Made by a program: the position numbers and the translations under genes
Part shown: positions 5,644 to 6,772 of the stretch, piece by piece
Layout of the letters: every line of letters starts with the position of its first letter
Numbering within the stretch: position 1 is the stretch's first letter
Notes under the pieces: model-generated
The model's database searches: none
Told to the model about the DNA's origin: nothing
The model's input: only the letters and a program-made list of their open reading frames with translations
NCBI GenBank assembly: GCA_946886925.1
Contig: CAMPJQ010000153.1
Location: forward strand, 1 to 6,772
DNA: 6,772 nt
DNA from: an uncultured Terrimonas sp.
GTDB taxonomy: Bacteria > Bacteroidota > Bacteroidia > Chitinophagales > Chitinophagaceae
Direction of reading: 5' to 3'

Positions 5644-6549
5644 TTATACATCGCATATTCTTACTCCCTCCCGCAGGGAAGCCAATTGGCCTTCGGCGTC
5701 TTTGGGTGTTGGAATAAATTCCTGTGCAACATAACCTTTAAAACCAAGGTCAATAATAGCTTTCATTATAGCTGGATAATACAACTCCTGCGATTGGTTA
5801 ATTTCCTTTCTGCCGGGAACGCCGCCTGTGTGAAAATGTGAAAGGTAGGGATAGTATTGCCTGATGGTCCTGATCACATCTCCTTCATCAATTTGCATAT
5901 GATAAATATCGTATAGCAGTTTAAAGTTTTCAGATCCTATCCGTTTGGCCAATTCTGCTCCCCATGCTGTTTTATCGCACTGGTAATCTTTATGGTCAAT
6001 CTTGCTGTTGAGGAGTTCCATTACCAGTGTTACTTTATGTTTTTCGGCGATTCCCATCACCTTTTTCAATCCTTCGGTACAGTTTTTCCAGCCGGTTTCA
6101 TCGTCTAAGTTCCGGCGGCTGCCGCTAAAACAGATCAGTTGCTTATATCCTGCTTTAGCTACAAGCGGGATCATTTCAGCGTAATTTTTTATGAGGGTAG
6201 AATGGAATTCCGTATGATTCCACCCATCTTCCAGGTTAATTTCAGCGCCATTGCACATGGATGAATACAGGCCATGCTTCTTCAAAACCGGCCAATCTTT
6301 AGGGCCCACCAGGTCAATTGCCACGATGCCCATCTTTTTTGCACCTGCACAAAGGTCCTCCAATGGAATGCCACCGTAGCACCACCGGCATACGGAGTGA
6401 TTGATATTTCCTTTCATGGTATAAACTTCCTTTTCTTTTAATGAAGACGAAGTGCGTGCAAAAGCACCTGCAGCAGTACCCATAGCCAGGGATCCTACAA
6501 CCATATTTTTAATGGCACGCCTGCGGGGACTAGATGAAGAACCAGACAT
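5644..6549 (-). CDS. Tat-exported sugar isomerase/epimerase, hydroxypyruvate isomerase-like TIM barrel
   Basis: The 301-residue protein has a Tat signal, SPRRRAIKNMVVGSLAMG (residues 7-24), with a likely signal peptidase I site after AFA (29-31). An AP endonuclease 2-like TIM barrel follows. It resembles hydroxypyruvate isomerase most: NHSVCRWCYGGIPLEDLC at the barrel start, VMELLNSK (Glu178), LLYDIYHMQIDEGD (Asp214, His217), SHFHTGGVPGR (His240) and YVAQEFIPT (Glu277). Glu178, Asp214, His240 and Glu277 fall at the order and spacing of the metal ligands of E. coli Hyi (Glu, Asp, Gln, Glu), with His in place of Gln as in many related epimerases. It should catalyse a metal-dependent keto/aldose isomerisation or epimerisation, but in the periplasm, which argues against hydroxypyruvate as its real substrate. 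It is the first gene of a same-strand set with the GMC dehydrogenase and its Tat partner, so a keto-sugar is a reasonable guess. The start at 6549 gives the complete Tat signal. Confidence 0.88.
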   Translation of the reverse strand: MSGSSSSPRRRAIKNMVVGSLAMGTAAGAFARTSSSLKEKEVYTMKGNINHSVCRWCYGGIPLEDLCAGAKKMGIVAIDLVGPKDWPVLKKHGLYSSMCNGAEINLEDGWNHTEFHSTLIKNYAEMIPLVAKAGYKQLICFSGSRRNLDDETGWKNCTEGLKKVMGIAEKHKVTLVMELLNSKIDHKDYQCDKTAWGAELAKRIGSENFKLLYDIYHMQIDEGDVIRTIRQYYPYLSHFHTGGVPGRKEINQSQELYYPAIMKAIIDLGFKGYVAQEFIPTPKDAEGQLASLREGVRICDV

Positions 6550-6772
6550 AATAATAAATTAGGAGAGTTAAGTTATGGAATGTTTAATAAATAAATCCTT
6601 TTAAAATGTTAACCAGTTAACCCATGCTCACAGCGCTGGCAATTATACTTACCTGCTTTTGATCCGGAATGAATTCATTTTTTCGCAGCACAAAATTTTA
6701 TCTTATCAAAAAACAAGTTGCCAGTAAATGTAAATGTTTTATTTTTAAGCCTCTTCTGATTATTTAATACGT
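6550..6772. other. Upstream region of the isomerase gene, no gene seen
   Basis: These 223 bases up to the window edge contain no convincing coding region. They hold a tandem GTTAAC repeat (6608-6621), the palindrome CAGCGCTG (6631-6638) and a perfect 12-bp palindrome AATGAATTCATT (6668-6679). A weak promoter-like element is present on the minus strand: AAATTTTG (6698-6691) preceded by TTG near 6716, but the 15-base spacing is short. The leader before the isomerase start has no Shine-Dalgarno sequence in the right orientation. This is the likely control region for the minus-strand sugar-oxidation genes. Confidence 0.5.
6607..6623. promoter_or_regulatory. Tandem GGTTAAC motif, possible operator
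   Basis: GTTAAC, itself a palindrome, occurs twice separated by two bases (6608-6613 and 6616-6621). On the minus strand it reads GGTTAACTGGTTAACA, an 8-base direct repeat. It lies about 60 bases ahead of the isomerase start codon, a suitable place for a repressor or activator site. No regulator gene is in the window, so the assignment is speculative. Confidence 0.3.

Noticed and set aside
6669..6767. A 32-codon plus-strand frame in the upstream region of the isomerase
   Set aside because: The composition is that of AT-rich spacer DNA, there is no ribosome binding site, and its ATG lies inside a palindrome.

Overview
The window looks like a chromosomal segment of a Bacteroidota bacterium, most likely Chitinophagaceae or a close relative. 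The reasons are a GldB gliding lipoprotein gene, a GMC oxidoreductase paired with a Tat-exported gluconate 2-dehydrogenase subunit 3-type protein, an exported sugar isomerase of the hydroxypyruvate isomerase fold, starts without Shine-Dalgarno sequences, AT-rich spacers, and -7 boxes resembling TAnnTTTG. I see no RNA gene, insertion sequence, CRISPR array or broken gene. The lineage is inferred from gene content, not from a database search.

Left part, plus strand (1-1550): the 3' end of a YhhW-type pirin gene, a 127-residue protein resembling a response-regulator receiver domain with Thr where the phospho-accepting Asp should be, and a complete classical pirin with all four metal ligands. Gaps of 29 and 41 bases suggest one operon. 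A convergent spacer follows (1551-1678) and holds a degenerate, purine-rich repeat-like stretch.

Middle, minus strand (1679-2987): gldB, encoding an outer-membrane-type lipoprotein of the gliding/type IX secretion system. The spacer upstream of it carries a good AT-rich intrinsic terminator on the minus strand, which separates gldB from the block to its right.

Right part, minus strand (2988-6549), in transcription order: a Tat-exported TIM-barrel sugar isomerase, a GMC flavoprotein without its own signal peptide but with a three-Cys motif like that of FeS-containing FAD glucose dehydrogenases, and a small Tat-signal subunit. The simplest reading is a periplasmic sugar-oxidising module: the small subunit carries the folded flavoprotein through the Tat pore, the flavoprotein oxidises a sugar or glycoside hydroxyl (perhaps to a 3-keto sugar), and the isomerase rearranges the keto product or its precursor. 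No cytochrome c subunit is present, so the electron acceptor lies elsewhere or is different. The 223 bases upstream of the isomerase gene hold no gene but several short palindromes and a tandem GGTTAAC repeat that could be operator sites.
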